Shown piece by piece: positions 61,005-64,000 of a stretch of DNA of 64,000 nucleotides. Source of the stretch: Athripsodes cinereus (taxonomy: Eukaryota > Arthropoda > Insecta > Trichoptera > Leptoceridae). The position numbers were made by a program, and so were the translations under genes. Numbering within the stretch: position 1 is the first letter of the stretch; each line of letters starts with the position of its first letter. The notes below the pieces were generated by a model. That model had not been told where the DNA came from, did not search any database, and saw only the letters and a program-made list of their open reading frames with translations. The stretch spans positions 25,856,951-25,920,950 of the forward strand of contig OX388311.1 in assembly GCA_947579605.1 (NCBI GenBank). The letters are read 5' to 3'.

Positions 61005-61041
61005 AGCAAAGATCTTTCGTTATATTAACATCATCAGTGCT
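61005..61041 (-). ncRNA. Hammerhead ribozyme motif, left arm (sense to the GIY-YIG frame)
   Basis: Read on the minus strand: stem I AGCA, CUGAUGA (61037-61031), T, stem II GUUA-AUA-UAAC, GAAA (61018-61015), stem III palindromic AGAUCU, U, then UGCU closing stem I. All strictly required core bases are present. Stem III is minimal and has no loop, as in the short-stem-III hammerheads that work best as dimers. The predicted cut follows the U at 61009, in the triplet CUU. Cleavage is inferred, not shown. Confidence 0.7.
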
Positions 61042-61130
61042 CACTTACAACTAAACACAAAACAAAATCTGCTGGTATACATAAGCATTATACATTTGTA
61101 TGGGGATTTCCCATTTCTAAGAAATAATAA

Positions 61131-61358
61131 TTATGTGGTTGGTTTACAAGGTGGATCGGAATATACAAAAGGATAGATAAGAGGTGAGGACAATGGAGGG
61201 ATCTGTTTATTTATAACAGTACAACTATTATTTATCACATGCCTATTAATTTCAATATTTTCTAAGATATTTAAATTATATCCTTTGGATGATTTATGTA
61301 GAATATCAATGTTATCCAGATCTATTGAGTGTCCCGTATCACGACAATGGTCAGCCAT
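61131..61358 (-). pseudogene. GIY-YIG endonuclease C-terminal remnant of a Penelope-like element
   Basis: Seventy-five codons from ATG at 61358 to a stop at 61131. It opens MADHCRDTGHSIDLDNIDIL and continues HKSSKGYNLNILENIEINRH, then a Pro-rich tail. H-x(4)-TGH-x-I...ILHxxxKGxxLNxLExxEI is the end of the GIY-YIG nuclease domain that Penelope-like elements use to nick target DNA. The GIY and YIG strands and the whole reverse transcriptase are absent, so it is inactive. The first ~39 codons lie in the spacer, the rest in the left arm. The ATG is probably internal to the original ORF. Confidence 0.75.
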
Positions 61359-61569
61359 TTCTAAATTAGCATGTGATAAATAATAGTTGTACTGTTATAA
61401 ATAAACAGATCCCTCCATTGTCCTCACCTCTTATCTATCCTTTTGTATATTCCGATCCACCTTGTAAACCAACCACATAATTATTATTTCTTAGAAATGG
61501 GAAATCCCCATACAAATGTATAATGCTTATGTATACCAGCAGATTTTGTTTTGTGTTTAGTTGTAAGTG

Positions 61570-61606
61570 AGCACTGATGATGTTAATATAACGAAAGATC
61601 TTTGCT
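61570..61606 (+). ncRNA. Hammerhead ribozyme motif, right arm
   Basis: Identical mirror copy on the plus strand: agca, ctgatga (61574-61580), tgttaatataac, gaaa (61593-61596), gatct, t, tgct. Antisense relative to the GIY-YIG remnant. Confidence 0.7.
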
Positions 61607-61684
61607 AAAATATTTAAAATAAATAACAAGTGAAAGTAAACAGTGTTTTTGATTTTATTTTTATAACAAAATTTATTAAAAATG

Positions 61685-62440
61685 AACTTTCACCAAGTGA
61701 CTACCGAAAAAATTAATAGTTTTCAATTGTTATTGTAACTTTTTTTTATTTACTTTTTTTTAAACTTTTGATAGCATCTTCAATGCAACAATGAGGTATG
61801 CCACCCATTTTGAGTTCGTTTTTTTTTGTTTTATTTACTGGCTAATCCGAGAGGATTATAAGAATGAGAGGTAGGTTATTGAAAAGTCCCAATCATGGCT
61901 CTCATGATTCATATTGTCTAGCCAATTTTCATTTATTTTCTTCTTAAAACATCATGAAACTATTGGAATATTTAGAATTACGCTTTGTTAACCCACAAAC
62001 CCGGTTATTAATTTTACAAAATGTTTTGAATATTTCATAAAAAAGTTGTCAAAATTTTAAATTGTATGTGTCTAGAACATTATGGGTCAATTGGGAAAAA
62101 TCAACCTATATTGTAAGTTTACACCATTTGACGGGTCTTGGCTACCCACAAAATTAAACTTGTTAACATCACATGTATAAAGGTACACCACGTGTTATTT
62201 TACTTGTACGTATATCTACTTTAGTATTGTGATAGGTAGGTATGTTTTATGTTTGTTTATTAATCAATAAAACCAATATCGAATATATTTTTATTGAAAT
62301 ATTTTATTTAAACATCCTATGATAATAATGGGAAAACTCTTAACATTTTTCTCAAACAATCATCTGACCTCACTCTTGTTAGGTATCTTTCTTAATAGTG
62401 CATTTTAAAGAATCTTGTTTTCTTGCATTGTTTTTAAATT
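61685..62440. other. AT-rich; repeat relic at 61793
   Basis: caatgaggtatgccacccat at 61790-61809 plus ttgagttcg is the central block of the ~250-bp repeat. Nothing else is recognised. Confidence 0.4.
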
Positions 62441-62530
62441 ATCACTAAGTATTAATTTTAATTTTGCAACCGGTTTCGACACGTTAGTGACATTAACAAA
62501 CACTTTGAAAACTGAAACAGTTATAATTAA
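62440..62530 (-). mobile_element. Single Penelope-like end with degenerate hammerhead
   Basis: Minus strand: a TTGTTAATG-like core remnant, stem II gtcac-taac-gtgtc (one mismatch), GAAA (62477-62474), palindromic stem III aaccggtt, then gc. The word aaccggtttcgacacgttag is a recurrent motif in arthropod repeats, as I recall it. No inverted partner was found. Confidence 0.45.
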
Positions 62531-62534
62531 TTGT

Positions 62535-64000
62535 GATAATTCAAAAACATAGTAAAAAAATCTTTTCGATTAATTATGTCGCGAAATTATCACATTGTAA
62601 ATGCCACTAATATTAAAATAGTGCATTTTATAACTTTTATTCGATCGGTGACAGAGTTGTCATAAAATGGGTCACTTTTACATATGTGAAATTCATAAAA
62701 CACTTCACATTTTTAAGTATTATAATATAATGTTTGAATATAATATAATGAAAGAAATAAAAATAAGCATCGATGTAGTGGAATTTTTTGTAGACATGAA
62801 ATATGATTTCAGTACAATATTATATGTAATTACCCACTGCAATCACTATTCAATGAGAATTCCACTAAAACGCATACCAATATAAAATTAAACATACCTG
62901 TTACACAAAGTATTAACCCATGGTTGTATAGACATGAAATTGAATTTTACCTAATAGGTATAACATGGTATTCCTAAAATTGTAGGTTTCAAGTTTGTTA
63001 TGGGTGAATACAAAACATATAACAATTTTCACGAAACAAAGCGGAATTATACAGTTTTAACTAACAAACATGTTTCAATTAATAGAGACATTGCAGATAA
63101 TAATGTTTATCCACCCACGTTTTCACAATATTGCTGCGGTTCTTTTGGGCCTCACGTTTCTTCCACACAACCCGTTTTGTCTTATATTCTGTACGTATAT
63201 AACCACTCGAATTCAATAATATGTAGCATTATTACATTTTTATGTCAAACTTTTAATATTAATCTGTATTTGTTATACTCCAAAGAGTTACAATAAAGCA
63301 AATTTGGGTTCAAATTAAAATATGTTATATGTACCTATACATTGGACTAATTCAAAGCAAAGGAAAGACTCCTTCAAAATGAAAAATAATTTCTCTAAAA
63401 ATGTTTTGTTGAATGCATAAGTGAAGATCATATGTATTTTCAAGACGTTCATCTCACCTTCGTGTTTGAATATGAGTTGTATAAGGGGATTACTTTAAGT
63501 ATGATAATGCTAAGGAGAAAGATATGAACACCGAATGCGATACGACAGATTCTCGGCGTTAAAATAATATCAAGAGAAATATGTCATTCCTTATAATATA
63601 ACATGTGACTTGACAAAACTACTACTTCTATGAATCATATTTGTTCAAAAAATCAATTCATCATTTTGATTTCTAGCAGTAGGTATTATTACACAAGTGT
63701 CAAGAAGGGAAGCACGTAAATCAGACCCGCTCTTAAACATTCATCGAAGTAAAAAAATACTTTATCAAAGTGAACACGGCGACGGTATATCTACGAATAT
63801 CCATTGAATTCTCCCACGTACATGCTCCTATATGTGAAGAGGATTCAAGAAAATAAGTTTTAGATAGATGGAAGGGTAGATAGCTGTTACTGTAACTTGA
63901 GTAGAATTTGAAGAACCCTTTGGAAGCCATTGAGGATAGAGTGTCAAAATAAATCGACATGATCCCTTTCAGGTGGACAGTTTTGACACATAAATTCGTC
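62535..64000. other. AT-rich, nothing recognised
   Basis: The plus-strand frame at 63000-63296 (98 codons) shows no family motif or splice context. It is treated as chance. Confidence 0.4.

Larger units (their letters stand above)
60932..61679 (-). mobile_element. Penelope-like retroelement relic with 311-bp inverted terminal repeats
   Basis: Arms 60932-61242 and 61369-61679 are reverse complements with no mismatch that I could find, separated by a 126-bp spacer. The two arms encode the same chance 64-codon frame on opposite strands. A GIY-YIG endonuclease remnant reads from the spacer into the left arm on the minus strand, which orients the element. Each arm carries a hammerhead-ribozyme fold near its outer end, followed by aagtaaacagtgtttttgat. 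Penelope-like elements are known for terminal repeats in direct or inverted arrangement and for hammerhead motifs in them. The reverse transcriptase is missing (5' truncation at 61368). Confidence 0.8.
24881..64000 (-). other. Probable nAChR intron 1 (partial)
   Basis: This is inference. No host exon could be recognised between the acceptor at 24862 and the window end. All recognisable coding similarity here is retroelement. If the signal-peptide exon lies beyond the window, the intron exceeds 39 kb. A signal-peptide exon is short and poorly conserved, so one could be present and missed. Confidence 0.5.

Noticed and set aside
63000..63296. 98-codon plus-strand open frame
   Set aside because: Composition and residues look random; no family resemblance.

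Overview
This is an A+T-rich, intron-like stretch of a eukaryotic nuclear genome, almost certainly an insect. The evidence is non-LTR retrotransposon 3' ends with insect-type endings, many small hairpin transposons, frequent taggtacctac-type words and one nicotinic acetylcholine receptor exon. I cannot settle the order; Hemiptera and Lepidoptera both fit. There is no bacterial gene organisation, no CRISPR array and no credible rRNA or true tRNA gene.

The only host coding sequence I can defend is one 140-bp exon on the minus strand at 24722-24861. It encodes the start of the ligand-binding domain of an alpha7-like nicotinic acetylcholine receptor subunit. It has a consensus acceptor and a perfect GTAAGT donor. 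I could not find the next exon (lower coordinates) or the signal-peptide exon (higher coordinates). The simplest reading is that the window is the 3' part of intron 1 (24862-64000), this exon, and the 5' part of intron 2 (1-24721).

The rest is intronic DNA filled with mobile-element debris. I separate at least eight non-LTR (LINE) groups, nearly all 5'-truncated 3' ends. Three have target-site duplications (TSDs) that I can delimit: 26789-27307, 43759-44448 and 45314-45513. The longest LINE piece (18072-19298, minus) keeps reverse transcriptase motifs A, B and C, but carries a frameshift and a 92-bp insertion. A further repeat family of about 250 bp, which I cannot classify, has about ten copies. 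Other elements are tRNA-like SINE heads, a CACTA-type MITE nested beside one of them (38283-38537), and several foldback MITEs.

The most interesting structures are inverted pairs of Penelope-like element (PLE) ends. At 60932-61679 two 311-bp arms, identical as far as I read them, flank the remains of a GIY-YIG endonuclease reading frame. Each arm carries a hammerhead-ribozyme fold with an intact CUGAUGA...GAAA core. Shorter inverted repeats at 6788-7082 and 40778-41045, and single copies at 22560-22625 and 62440-62530, show related but degenerate layouts. A separate perfect 129-bp palindrome (19299-19427) abuts the broken 5' end of the largest LINE piece.

All calls were made by eye. Boundaries without a stated TSD are approximate.
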